This document shows positions 43,757 through 52,499 of a DNA stretch of 64,000 nucleotides, in pieces (the first letter of the stretch is position 1; each line of letters starts with the position of its first letter). Location of the stretch: NCBI GenBank assembly GCA_963819695.1, contig CAWFXD010000003.1, positions 248,001 through 312,000 of the forward strand, read 5' to 3'. The stretch comes from DASZIT01 sp963819695 (GTDB lineage Bacteria > Actinomycetota > Acidimicrobiia > Acidimicrobiales > RAAP-2). Below the pieces are notes generated by a model that was given only the letters and a program-made list of their open reading frames with translations, was not told the DNA's origin and did no database searches. Both the position numbers and the translations under genes were made by a program.

Positions 43757-44617
43757 CTAGGCGGTTGCCGAGGCGAGCAGCACCACGTTCGAGAAGATCA
43801 CCGGCTTCGAGCCGCCCCCCGCATCGGCTGCGGCCTGCGTGATCGCGTTCCAGGCCTCTTCTTGGGCCTCTCCTGCATGCTGCTCGATCATCGCCCGAAT
43901 CGGGGCGGAGATCGCCCTGACGTAGGCGGTGAAGTCCTCTGGCGAGTCGAACTCGAAGGTGACCTCGTCCTGCTCTACCGCGACCTTCGAGAAACCACCC
44001 CCTTCGAGCAACCCACCGATGGCAGCGGGGGTGGGCCGCGAGAGAGGCCCGGGCGTTCCGGCCGGGGGCGGGGGCACGTTGAGCCGCTTCATCGTCGTCC
44101 TCATGGGAATCGACAGGAAAGGGACTTGGTCGGGCCCGCCCCACGAGCTGATCGCCATCCGCGAACCCGGCTTGAGGAAGCCTCGGATGCGCCCTGCGGC
44201 GGCCTCCGCGTCAGGCTCGAAGATGATTCCCCAGCGCGAGACGGCGGCGTCGAAGCTCGCGTGCGGAAAATCAAGGCTGGAGGCGTCCGACTCGATGAAC
44301 TCGACGTTGTCCAAGCCGGCCGCCGCCGCGCGTTCACGCCCAAACGCGAGCATTTCGGCGGAGATGTCCGTGGCCACAACGCGGCCTTCCGGGCCGGCCT
44401 TACGCGCGGCGGTGAGCGCGGGCTCGCCATAGCCGGCGGCGACATCAAGGACCCGGCTTCCCGACTGCACGCCAGCGAGCTCCACCAGCCGCTCGCTGAT
44501 GTGCCTGTCTGCACGGTCATTGAAGTCGCTCCACTCCATCCATCCCACAGCCGCAGAGTCCCAGTGCTTGTGCTGCGCTTCGCGGAAATCGACCGGGTCG
44601 ATCGCGTTGGAGTCCAT
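43757..44617 (-). CDS. UbiE-like SAM-dependent methyltransferase
   Basis: 286 aa. SRVLDVAAGYGEPALTAARKAGPEG (motif I), VVATDISAEMLAFGRERA, VEFIESDASSLDFP and FDAAVSRWGIIFEPD show a class I methyltransferase of the UbiE/COQ5 type. Substrate unknown. AAGAGGAG precedes the ATG. It begins a minus-strand gene after a 280-bp stretch behind module B. Confidence 0.88.
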   Translation of the reverse strand: MDSNAIDPVDFREAQHKHWDSAAVGWMEWSDFNDRADRHISERLVELAGVQSGSRVLDVAAGYGEPALTAARKAGPEGRVVATDISAEMLAFGRERAAAAGLDNVEFIESDASSLDFPHASFDAAVSRWGIIFEPDAEAAAGRIRGFLKPGSRMAISSWGGPDQVPFLSIPMRTTMKRLNVPPPPAGTPGPLSRPTPAAIGGLLEGGGFSKVAVEQDEVTFEFDSPEDFTAYVRAISAPIRAMIEQHAGEAQEEAWNAITQAAADAGGGSKPVIFSNVVLLASATA

Positions 44618-44699
44618 GCTCGCTCCTCTTTACCACTCTATTGCAGTGAACCTTGAGGCTAGCGCTATGGCAAGCGTTCATTGCCGCTCTGGCGAATGT

Positions 44700-45194
44700 C
44701 TACACGAGCGCCTTCTCGTAAAGCGCCACAGCGGGAACCCCACCGGCGAATTCGCGATCTCCGACGAGTACGTACCCGGCATCCTCGTAGTATTCGCGCA
44801 GAGCAACATTCGTCCGAACGCAGTCGAGTCGTGCACGGCGATGCCCTGCTCTTGTGATCCGCTGTTCAGCCCAGTCAAGCAGTGATCGTCCGAGCCCCAG
44901 GCGTGCAAATGCGCGATCGACCATCACCATGTGAACGTAGCCGGCGGCTTCGTTGCGACTCCCCCAGACAAATGGGTCTTCCCACACCAACGTCAGCGAG
45001 CCGATGAGGTCGTCGTCCCGTCGTGCCGCAAAGACCCAGCCCTGTGCCACGCACAGCTCGATCCAAGAAAGGGGCAAGTCGCCCGGACGCCACTGGTCGA
45101 TGCCATGCTCGACCATCCAAACTGCCAGCGCGTCTCGAAGCCGGAGCATCGCCACCGCGTCGCGGGGTGATGCCTGGGACGACCACAACGTCAC
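44700..45194 (-). CDS. GNAT acetyltransferase
   Basis: 164 aa. Acetyl-CoA site AFARLGLGRSLLDWAEQRITRAG (R/Q-x-x-G-x-G/A type) and the preceding GYVHMVMVDR strand identify the GNAT fold; YYEDAGYVLVGD is the usual C-terminal signature. Start GTG at 45194. Its tail is repeated as a remnant beside the tRNA at 37220-37325. Substrate unknown. Confidence 0.88.
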   Translation of the reverse strand: MTLWSSQASPRDAVAMLRLRDALAVWMVEHGIDQWRPGDLPLSWIELCVAQGWVFAARRDDDLIGSLTLVWEDPFVWGSRNEAAGYVHMVMVDRAFARLGLGRSLLDWAEQRITRAGHRRARLDCVRTNVALREYYEDAGYVLVGDREFAGGVPAVALYEKALV

Positions 45195-45371
45195 CTTGTT
45201 CGGTCGTCAAGCGGTTGTCCACGAAACCCGACATGTTCAGCATGATGACCGATCTGGAGTACCCGTGCTACGTCGGACTGCAGGTCGACCGTTGTTCGGC
45301 CGTCTTCGTCCAGACCGTCACGACGCCTGTTCCGAGATGATCTGGGCCCGGCAGCAACCGCTCCATCGACT

Positions 45372-45923
45372 TCACTTTCTTCCATACAGCCAGTGTCTCA
45401 GCAGCCGACTCAATCGCGGCATGATCACGAACGTCAACAAGGGAACGAGAGCCAGGGGGAACAACGCGGCACGGCACGGGATGGGCCAGCTTTTCACCGA
45501 GGGAACCACGAGCCAGTTGAAGAGGATGCTGAGCGGATACACCGCAGCGAAGGTCACGACTGCCATTTTCCATTTGAGCGGCGGCAAGACGGTCTGGCCC
45601 GGGAGACTGAACCAGGTCTCCAAGCCCGTCTGACGGCGGCCTTGTTCTGTTGCGATCCCTTTGAGTTTCGCCACCATTCCAGCGCGTTCATCGGAGCCCA
45701 TCCACCGTTCGAGTAGCTGGGTGGTGGTGAACCGGAAGACCACGTGGTAGGCCCCACCAGGAACGTCCGGACGCAACCATGCTGCACCCATGTGGCCTTC
45801 CTCGCGCGTTGCGAGGGTTGTCATGTCATGTGCCCAGGCCTCGAAGGCAGCCTCCTGGCCGGGGATGACATTCCAGGTGATCACCTGGGTGGCGCTCTCG
45901 GACTCAGGAAGAGGATCGACCAT
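45372..45923 (-). CDS. antibiotic-monooxygenase-like (ABM) domain protein with two C-terminal membrane helices
   Basis: 183 aa. The N-terminal ABM-type fold shows TQVITWNVIPGQEAAFEAWAHDM, GHMGAAWLRPD and YHVVFRFTT. Two helices (MAVVTFAAVYPLSILFNWLVVP and FPLALVPLLTFVIMPRL) follow, as in a subgroup annotated as antibiotic biosynthesis monooxygenase. ATG at 45923 is six bases after TACCTT, so leaderless; the ORF extends 37 codons further without support. Function unknown. Confidence 0.85.
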   Translation of the reverse strand: MVDPLPESESATQVITWNVIPGQEAAFEAWAHDMTTLATREEGHMGAAWLRPDVPGGAYHVVFRFTTTQLLERWMGSDERAGMVAKLKGIATEQGRRQTGLETWFSLPGQTVLPPLKWKMAVVTFAAVYPLSILFNWLVVPSVKSWPIPCRAALFPLALVPLLTFVIMPRLSRLLRHWLYGRK

Positions 45924-46150
45924 CACGAGAAGGTACCCAAACGAGGGGCGCGTAGTAAGGGCTGACCCACACGGAAATGCTCGATGTGTATCGAAATGGG
46001 CGGGCATCCGGAAAGTGCCGATGTGGGGCGACATGGTGCCCCAGTAGGCTCGCGCCGGGAGTGGGTGCGGCCCTTCGGCACTTCGGGGCTGGTCCGGGGA
46101 GTCACGAAAGTCCCGTCAGGTAACCGATTCGGCGTCTGGTCAGACAACCT

Positions 46151-46441
46151 TTAGAGGTCGAGGACCGAGATGACGTCAGTAGCTTGGAGTGGACCGTAGA
46201 CGTGTGGGAAGCGCTCTACCTCACCACCGGTGCCGGGCTCGTATCGAGTCTCGGCACTCAGAAGGGTGGGGTCGACCCCGAGGGCGACCACCTTCGATCC
46301 CGAAGGGAAGTACGCCTCTCTCACCGGAGCCAGCTGTTGCTCGTCGCAGCAGTGGAGGAACTCATCTCGCGCCTGGATAGCGACCGTGGCCGACCCTCGC
46401 CTCGATTCCCATTCCCGTGCCAGCAGTAGGTAATAGATCAT
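46151..46441 (-). CDS. DUF952-like protein
   Basis: 96 aa. IYYLLLAREWESRR, DEFLHCCDEQQLAPV, VVALGVDPTLLSAETRYEPG and FPHVYGPLQATDVISV follow the DUF952 pattern (glutathione-transferase-neighbour family of unknown role). The first ATG fits. Isolated gene. Confidence 0.8.
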   Translation of the reverse strand: MIYYLLLAREWESRRGSATVAIQARDEFLHCCDEQQLAPVREAYFPSGSKVVALGVDPTLLSAETRYEPGTGGEVERFPHVYGPLQATDVISVLDL

Positions 46442-46810
46442 CGGTAGTTACACTATGGGGCCGCCCACGGTTCAGTGGCTGCTCCGTGCCGCTGGGATCG
46501 ATGCGTTCTTCCCCACGGCACCGGCGCTGGCCCCAGTGGGGTAGGAGTTTGCTTTCGGCTAACCCGCCTCAAACGGCACCATGGGATAGCCCGAGAACTG
46601 ATTTGGAGTGAAGTTTCGGGGACACTTCCCCCGATGGCTGGCAACTGGCCATCGCGATGCCGTCTACCCCCCGAATTTTCAACCTTTACCTTGCTCGCCT
46701 TCAGTTGGGATTGGTGTCGGATCGTGAGGCGGGGATCGTCCGCACTATCCGATTCAAGAGTGGAAAGGTTCATGGTGGTCTTGGTCGGCGCCGCGCCTAG
46801 CGTGCGAACA
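46442..46810. other. gap before the membrane cyclase
   Basis: Apart from a possible N-terminal extension of the cyclase frame (open from 46475) I see no gene. A TAGCGT -10 box at 46798-46803 sits seven bases ahead of the cyclase ATG. Confidence 0.35.
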
Positions 46811-48376
46811 ATGACACGACTCGACCGCCTTGCCGCCAACCTACGAAAGTGGCGCATCGAGTTCATCCGGCCTGGTGACAGTGACCTTTCGGGGTCATTG
46901 CTGTGGCGGGCAGGCCAAATTGCATTGACCGTCGTGATCGTCGCGGTCAACCTCATTGGTTTTGCTGCCGTCCTGGTCGTGGCGATTGCCGTGATCCCGC
47001 CACCCACTGTCGCCGACCCGAGCCATGTGCGGAACGTCAACGCAATCGTCGCGGCCGGGTACATCCTTTTGGCCGTCCCAATTGGGGCGTTCGTCGGCAC
47101 CCGGGGCTTGTTCGGGTTGCGCCGCTGGCTGAGCGAGGATCGGCCCGCCACTGTTGTTGAGCAGCGGATCGTGCTTCGGGCGCCGCTGCGCCTGTTCCTC
47201 GTGCAAGTCGCTCTTTGGCTCGGCGCGGCTGGCCTGTTCGGTGCACTCAACTCTGCTTTTAGCGGGCTCCTTGGGATCCAGGTCGCGATCACCGTCGCCA
47301 TTACGGGAATCACGACCGCCTCGTGCTCCTACTTGCTGTCGGAGCGGATCTTGCGAAGCGCGGCGGCACGAGCCCTTGCAGTGGGGATGCCCGAGCGCCT
47401 TGCCGTTCCCGGCGTGGCGACGCGAGCCGTGTTGGCATGGGCGCTTGGTACCGGACTACCGGTGATCGGTGTCGTGGCAGTGGGGATTTTGCAGCTCACG
47501 GGCGAGAACCAGGCGACGCCATTCCAGCTTGCCGTGGCAATGGTCGTGCTCGGCGGTATCGGGATTGCGGTTGGCGTGCTTGCAGTGAGCCTGGCGGCCA
47601 GAGCCTCCGCAGACCCGCTCGAATCGGTGCGACGGGCCCTCGCCAGAGTGCAACATGGTGAATATACGATGCGAGTCCCCGTTTACGACGGCACTCAGAT
47701 CGGACAGCTCCAGCTCGGCTTCAACCAGATGGTCGCCGGCCTTGCCGAACGGGAGCGAATCCGCGAGATGTTCGGTACCTATGTCGATTCTGAGGTGGTC
47801 GACTACATCCTCAAGGAGGGCGGGACCCTCGACGGCGAGGAGGTCGAAGTCACGATCATGTTCATTGACGTCCGAGACTTCACTGGTTTCGCCGAGCGCA
47901 CGTCTGCGCGAGATGTGGTCGTGGCGATCAACCGACTTTTCGGACGTATCGTGCCGATCATTCACGATCATGGCGGGAGAGTGGATAAGTTTGTCGGGGA
48001 TGGCCTGCTCGCTGTATTCGGCGCACCGCGTCGGCAAAGTGATCATGCCGACCGGGCCTTTGCCGCAGCCATCGAGATCGACCGCCGCATGGATTCGGTG
48101 TCATCAGTCGAGCTAAAGGTTGGGATCGGCTTGAACTCCGGTGTGGTGGTCGCGGGCAATGTGGGAGCAGTGGGCCGCCTTGACTACACCGTGATCGGCG
48201 ATGCAGTCAACATCGCTAGTCGAGTTGAGGCGGCGACCCGCGAGACCGGCGACACAGTACTGGTGACCGAGCGCACCAAGGAGCTGCTGACCGAAAGCCA
48301 GTCCCCTTTGGTCGAGCGAGTCGGCCTGACGTTGAAGGGGAAGAGCGAGACGGTGCGCCTCTATGCCGTTGAGTGA
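46811..48376 (+). CDS. membrane-bound class III adenylate cyclase with HAMP
   Basis: 521 aa. Six membrane helices (about residues 35-310), HAMP (PLESVRRALARVQHGEYTMRVPV), then the cyclase domain: VTIMFIDVRDFTGFAERT and VDKFVGDGLLAVFGAP (metal and adenine lysine), LDYTVIGDAVNIASRVEAATR (adenine aspartate, Asn and Arg). This is the six-helix HAMP-cyclase group common in mycobacteria. ATG at 46811 is chosen for its leaderless promoter; an in-frame ATG at 46772 is possible. Second cyclase of the accessory region. Confidence 0.9.
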   Translation: MTRLDRLAANLRKWRIEFIRPGDSDLSGSLLWRAGQIALTVVIVAVNLIGFAAVLVVAIAVIPPPTVADPSHVRNVNAIVAAGYILLAVPIGAFVGTRGLFGLRRWLSEDRPATVVEQRIVLRAPLRLFLVQVALWLGAAGLFGALNSAFSGLLGIQVAITVAITGITTASCSYLLSERILRSAAARALAVGMPERLAVPGVATRAVLAWALGTGLPVIGVVAVGILQLTGENQATPFQLAVAMVVLGGIGIAVGVLAVSLAARASADPLESVRRALARVQHGEYTMRVPVYDGTQIGQLQLGFNQMVAGLAERERIREMFGTYVDSEVVDYILKEGGTLDGEEVEVTIMFIDVRDFTGFAERTSARDVVVAINRLFGRIVPIIHDHGGRVDKFVGDGLLAVFGAPRRQSDHADRAFAAAIEIDRRMDSVSSVELKVGIGLNSGVVVAGNVGAVGRLDYTVIGDAVNIASRVEAATRETGDTVLVTERTKELLTESQSPLVERVGLTLKGKSETVRLYAVE

Positions 48377-48704
48377 CGAGCTTGGGGTGGGTAGCCGTGC
48401 TCGCCGTGCTGAAGGAGGTCGAAGAGAGCCGAATCAGGCCCCGTCGAGACAGCACCCTTCACCAGCTGACCGACCTCGGCGGGTCACGCGACGAGTCCGT
48501 CGTTGCTCGTGATCGTGGGTTGATCGCACACTGTCCCCTTATGCCCATAACCCCGGTCTGTCACCCGGCGCTCCCCTCGCACCGAACCCCGGAACTGGGG
48601 CCACAATTAGCGCGGGGACTTGTGCTGCCAGATAGCCTCTACTCCCAGAGAGTTGCCAGCCAAAAGAAGCGGCATTCGTTGCCTTCACGAGGTGCCGAAA
48701 AGGC
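48377..48704. other. gap between cyclase and VOC gene
   Basis: I see no convincing gene or repeat in these 330 bases. Confidence 0.3.
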
Positions 48705-49106
48705 ATGCCAGAGTTCCCTGCGATTATTCACGTGGCGCTAACGATTACGAGCCTCGAACGGAGCGTGCCTTGGTACAAGGCTCTGTTCGGCTCGGACCCG
48801 ATCCTTGACGAGGACACAGGTCCTTTTAGGCGTGTCGCTTGGCTCACGAGTGACACAATCGTCGGTCTAACTCAGTTCCCTGATTTGAACAGCACTCAGC
48901 CGTTCAACGAGCGCCGGCCGGGTCTCGATCATCTGGCTTTCGGCTGTGCCAACCGCGATGAGTTAAAAGCGTGGGAGATCCGCCTGAACGAGCTCGGCAT
49001 CCCCAACGGTGGCATCGTGGACGCACCTTCGTACTCGGCATTGTCATTTCGAGACCCCGACAACATCGCACTCGAGTTCTTCGCACCCGAGACTAGGACG
49101 GGCTGA
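48705..49106 (+). CDS. VOC (glyoxalase-fold) protein
   Basis: 133 aa. Two beta-alpha-beta halves: IIHVALTITSLERSVPWYKALFG and LDHLAFGCANRDELKAWEIRLNELGI, ending FRDPDNIALEFFAP. His, Glu and His metal ligands are in the expected positions. The substrate cannot be inferred; members include glyoxalases, dioxygenases and resistance proteins. Confidence 0.88.
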   Translation: MPEFPAIIHVALTITSLERSVPWYKALFGSDPILDEDTGPFRRVAWLTSDTIVGLTQFPDLNSTQPFNERRPGLDHLAFGCANRDELKAWEIRLNELGIPNGGIVDAPSYSALSFRDPDNIALEFFAPETRTG

Positions 49107-49199
49107 GTATCCGACTGCTATCCGACGCTGCACGGCCATCCCCTACCGCCGGATCGTGGGCGTACACAAACTCGTTCATTCCCGAAATACCACTAACCC

Positions 49200-49480
49200 C
49201 TCCGAGGGCGCGAAAAGGGCGAGGGTACCCGTGAGTCAGCCTCGGTCTCGATGTGCGCTAAGCCAAATGAACTGGTCGTATTTGGTCGGCCTGTGTCCTG
49301 ATGCGCGCCTGTTCAGCCTTCACACGGCTGAGGTCGAAGGTTCGAGTCCTCTTGCGCCACCAGGACAAACGTACTTATCTGGGTCAGATCGCTTTAGTGA
49401 AAACGGCGCGATCAGGGCGCGGCTCACCAAGTGGTTGTTGAAAGCAGCCGCCGATCGCGTCTGCCGCCTTGGGTTCAGTC
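49200..49480 (+). repeat. att-like module C with a tRNA-Val-like 3' half
   Basis: Both flanks match module A (GAGGGCGCGAAAAGGGCG before, GGCGCGATCAGGGCGCGGCTCACC after), but the tRNA part differs. 49314-49362 reads CAGCC TTCACAC GGCTG, AGGTC, a TTCGAGT T-loop and GCGCCACCA: the anticodon arm (CAC, Val) and 3' end of a valine-type tRNA with CCA. The T-stem has one mismatch and no matching 5' half is present upstream, so it is not a functional tRNA gene. Confidence 0.7.
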
Positions 49481-49617
49481 TCGGAGAATTGGCACGCCCG
49501 GCCAGAGTTGGCATTGCTGACGGTTTGTCCTGCTCTTCCAGGAACTCGGACAGATGCCGAGTTGATCACCTTCGTCATCGAGCATCAGCACTCTGACCCG
49601 CGAGATGCTTTCATGAG

Positions 49618-51564
49618 CTAGGGGAGAGCCATCTCCCGCGCGCCCCCATTGGTGCGAACACGAACGGTGAACCAGAAGGTACTCCCCCTGGCGAGCTGGC
49701 TCGTAACCCCGCAGTCGCCTCCCATGAGGCTGACAAGTTCTCTGCTGATGGACAAACCCAGACCACTGCCCCCGTACTGCCGAGACGTTGACATGTCAGC
49801 CTGCACAAACGGATGAAAGATGGTATCCAGCTTGTCGGGATCGATCCCGACACCCGTGTCCGTGACCTCGAACCGAAGCACGACGTCACCACCATCTGAT
49901 TCGAACTCAGTGACACGGACGGCAATTTCACCCTCTCGTGTGAACTTGATGCCGTTGCCGACGAAATTGGCCAGGACTTGACCCACCCGAAATGGATCAC
50001 CGCCAACCATCGCCGGGACGGAGGTGCCGATCTCCTCCACCAATCTGAGCCCTTTGGTCTTCGCCAGAGGTGTCAACAGGTGAAGGACATCGTGCACCAC
50101 GGCTTGCACGCTGAATTCGACGTCCTCGACGCTGACCCCTCCCGCTTCGATCTTCGTATAGTCGAGGATGCCGTTGATAATGGTCATGAGCGCAGTGCCT
50201 GAAATGCGTATGGTCTCCGCGTAGTCGCGCTGCACATCGTCGAGTTCGGTTTCGAGGAGGAGTTCGGACAGTCCCATGATTCCGTTCATCGGCGTACGGA
50301 TCTCATGGCTCATGTTGGCCATAAAATTGGACTTGAGCTGAGATGCTTCGTTCGCCTGGATGGCCGAATGCTCAAGCCGGCGCTCGAAGTTCTTCCGATC
50401 TGTAATGTCGAGAAGTCCGCCCAGGAAATAGTCGCCGTCTCCGTCGGTTCCATGGACCAGGCGGATACGCACGGCACCCCAGACGATATGCCCGTCGGCG
50501 TGGATAAAACCGCCCGTATAGTTCAGTTCCGGGATTCTCCCCTCCAACAGCGCCCCGACGCCTTCGCCAACCATATGTGCATCGTTGGGGTGGCTGACTT
50601 CAGCCACGGTCATTGATTTCATCTGATCGGCCGAATAGCCGAGAATGTCGCACACTGCCGGATTGACCCGAATGAACTGGCCGTCCATCGACACCTGGAC
50701 GAGGCCGACTGGGGCCAGATCAAATACCGTCTTCCACCGTTTCTCAGCCGAGGCCAGCGCGCGTTCGACTTGCTTCCGATCTGTGATGTCGCTCAGACAT
50801 CCGACGGCCCCGTTGACTGTGCCGGCGCTATCTGTCAGGGCCCGCAAACTCAGCAGACACACTCGTTTCGTATCGACTCGCTGGCTCGGCTCCGCCACCG
50901 GCGGACGGAGTCGGATCTCGAGGTCGTCGACTCGCTCGTTGGCGAAGACCGCGGCCATCGCCGCTTCGAAGAGAGACCGATCCTCGGCGACAACCGATGA
51001 CATCTGGGAGTCGATCGTGGACATGGGAGGCACGCCCACGATCTCGTGCAGGCGATGGTTGGTCAAAGTGACGTGTTGGGTTAGGTCGACCTGGAACACG
51101 CCGATCGGCAGTGCCTCCGACAGCCGTGTCAACGACTGCTCTTGACCGAGACGCTCGTCCTCGACTCTGGCCTGCTCCACCGAGACCCGTGTCATCGAGC
51201 TGACCACGATCGGGTTGGTCGGCCCCTCGAACCGGTTGGCCGAATCGATCCACTCCCAGGACCCCTCGGCGTTCTGGTATCGGCCCCGCCAGACGCCGAC
51301 CTCGCCCGGGGAGGTGATCATCTCCATCCAGGCGGCGACTGCGCTCGGCCGATCCTCGGGATGGATGAACTCGGTCGAAGGCCGCCCGACAAGGTGTTCA
51401 GGCCGCCAGCCGAGCAGGTCGAAGATGGCCTCGTCCACCGACGTGATGACGCCCGCGGCGTCGCGCGTCACATGGACGGTGACCCCCGCCTGGTCTTCAG
51501 TCCTTCTGAGCAAGGCGCCCCCCAACCGCTTCTTGCGGCTTCGGCCCAAGCCCCACAGCCTCAT
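49618..51564 (-). CDS. PAS-domain sensor histidine kinase
   Basis: 648 aa from ATG at 51564. No membrane segment. Three PAS domains: FDLLGWRPEHLVGRPSTEFIHPEDR, LPIGVFQVDLTQHVTLTNHRL, and FDLAPVGLVQVSMDGQFIRVNPAVCDILGY. Then HisKA (NFMANMSHEIRTPMNGIMGL) and HATPase (GGSGLGLSISRELVSLMGG). The protein ends right after the ATPase, so it has no receiver. It is divergent from a TetR gene. The ORF is open 73 codons further upstream through the operator. Confidence 0.9.
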   Translation of the reverse strand: MRLWGLGRSRKKRLGGALLRRTEDQAGVTVHVTRDAAGVITSVDEAIFDLLGWRPEHLVGRPSTEFIHPEDRPSAVAAWMEMITSPGEVGVWRGRYQNAEGSWEWIDSANRFEGPTNPIVVSSMTRVSVEQARVEDERLGQEQSLTRLSEALPIGVFQVDLTQHVTLTNHRLHEIVGVPPMSTIDSQMSSVVAEDRSLFEAAMAAVFANERVDDLEIRLRPPVAEPSQRVDTKRVCLLSLRALTDSAGTVNGAVGCLSDITDRKQVERALASAEKRWKTVFDLAPVGLVQVSMDGQFIRVNPAVCDILGYSADQMKSMTVAEVSHPNDAHMVGEGVGALLEGRIPELNYTGGFIHADGHIVWGAVRIRLVHGTDGDGDYFLGGLLDITDRKNFERRLEHSAIQANEASQLKSNFMANMSHEIRTPMNGIMGLSELLLETELDDVQRDYAETIRISGTALMTIINGILDYTKIEAGGVSVEDVEFSVQAVVHDVLHLLTPLAKTKGLRLVEEIGTSVPAMVGGDPFRVGQVLANFVGNGIKFTREGEIAVRVTEFESDGGDVVLRFEVTDTGVGIDPDKLDTIFHPFVQADMSTSRQYGGSGLGLSISRELVSLMGGDCGVTSQLARGSTFWFTVRVRTNGGAREMALP

Positions 51565-51599
51565 GAGGCATATCCGCCCCCTATACCAGTAGTATCCTA

Positions 51600-51612
51600 G
51601 TACTATTAGTAC
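51600..51612. promoter_or_regulatory. palindrome between the kinase and TetR genes, candidate operator
   Basis: GTACTA t TAGTAC is a perfect 6+6 bp palindrome amid repeated AGTA steps (51590-51612). It lies between the two divergent starts and is the natural TetR binding site. Confidence 0.5.
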
Positions 51613-51667
51613 CCAAGTTGAAATGGGCTCCGGATCCCCGACATCGAGAGATCGGTAGCATCCAGAA

Positions 51668-52390
51668 ATGGCCAAACGTCTTACGAGGGCCGAACAGCGG
51701 GTGGAGACGCGCACGCGGCTGCTAGAAACAGCCGAGCTCGTATTTACTGAACGGGGCTTCCGTGCAACGTCCGTCGAGGACATCGCCGAGGAGGCGGGCT
51801 ATTCGAAGGGAGCGATCTACTCGAATTTCGAGAACAAGGACGAGCTGTTCCTCGCGGTGCTCGAACGACGTGTCGATGCGCGAATCCTCGGCGTGGAATC
51901 AAGTATCGCCTCCGACGCTCCGATCGCGGTCCAGGCAAAGCAGGCAGGTGACGCGTGGCTCGATGTCTTTCGGAACTCGCAATGGAGCCTTTTGCTCATG
52001 GAGTTCGCGATCCATGCCGCCCGGCGACCCGAGCTGCGGGACAGGTTCGCCGAACGGAACCGGAGTATGCGTTCCGCGATCCCCAGCGCCATCGAGCGCC
52101 GCCTAGCCACACTCGAGTTGGTGGCTCCCGTGCCTGTCGAGGACCTCGCGACTATTTTCTTCGCCCTCGGCAGCGGGTTCATCTTCGAGAAGCTCATCGA
52201 CCCCAAGGGCGTGCCCGACTCGCTGTTCGGCGACGCTCTCGCCCTGCTGCTCGGTGGGCTCACGAGTGGTGACGGGGCGAAGCCGATGACGCCATCGTCC
52301 ACCGGATCGAGAAGGCCCCCTCCACCTTCAGCCGGGAAGTGGCGGCCAACGGCGGCCGGGAGGACTACCGGCCCTGGGGCGGCTACCTGA
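51668..52390 (+). CDS. TetR-family regulator with a C-terminus replaced by mobile-element DNA
   Basis: 240 aa as read. The helix-turn-helix is clear (ETRTRLLETAELVFTERGFRATSVEDIAEEAGYSKGAIYSNF). Normal TetR sequence ends about LFGDALALLLGGLTSGDG near residue 205. The last ~35 residues (MTPSSTGSRRPPPPSAG...) are an out-of-frame reading of an IS30 remnant. The native stop has apparently been lost. It may repress itself and the divergent kinase. Confidence 0.85.
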   Translation: MAKRLTRAEQRVETRTRLLETAELVFTERGFRATSVEDIAEEAGYSKGAIYSNFENKDELFLAVLERRVDARILGVESSIASDAPIAVQAKQAGDAWLDVFRNSQWSLLLMEFAIHAARRPELRDRFAERNRSMRSAIPSAIERRLATLELVAPVPVEDLATIFFALGSGFIFEKLIDPKGVPDSLFGDALALLLGGLTSGDGAKPMTPSSTGSRRPPPPSAGKWRPTAAGRTTGPGAAT

Positions 52391-52445
52391 GGGCGGCCGA
52401 ACGGGCCCGCCGGCCTAAACCCTCCGAGTTCAGCGCGGGCGACTC
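52288..52445 (+). mobile_element. remnant of an IS30-family transposase
   Basis: Read in frame from 52288 the DNA encodes RIEKAPSTFSREVAANGGRE, then YRPWGGYLRAAERARRPKPS, which is the STxSRE-x-x-NGG ... AxxRARRPK region of IS30 transposases between the helix-turn-helix and catalytic parts. The rest of the element is missing and no terminal repeats are visible. Confidence 0.65.
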
Positions 52446-52499
52446 CGGGTGTGGCCGTACGCCGAGTTGGTGGTGCGCATTCCGGCCCACCTCGCGAGC

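Noticed and set aside
43643..44656. 337-aa plus-strand frame
   Set aside because: Antisense to the UbiE-like methyltransferase, which has all motifs and a ribosome-binding site.
49314..49362. Functional tRNA-Val gene at module C
   Set aside because: Only the anticodon arm and 3' half are recognisable; acceptor and D-arm 5' sequences are missing upstream and the T-stem is mismatched.
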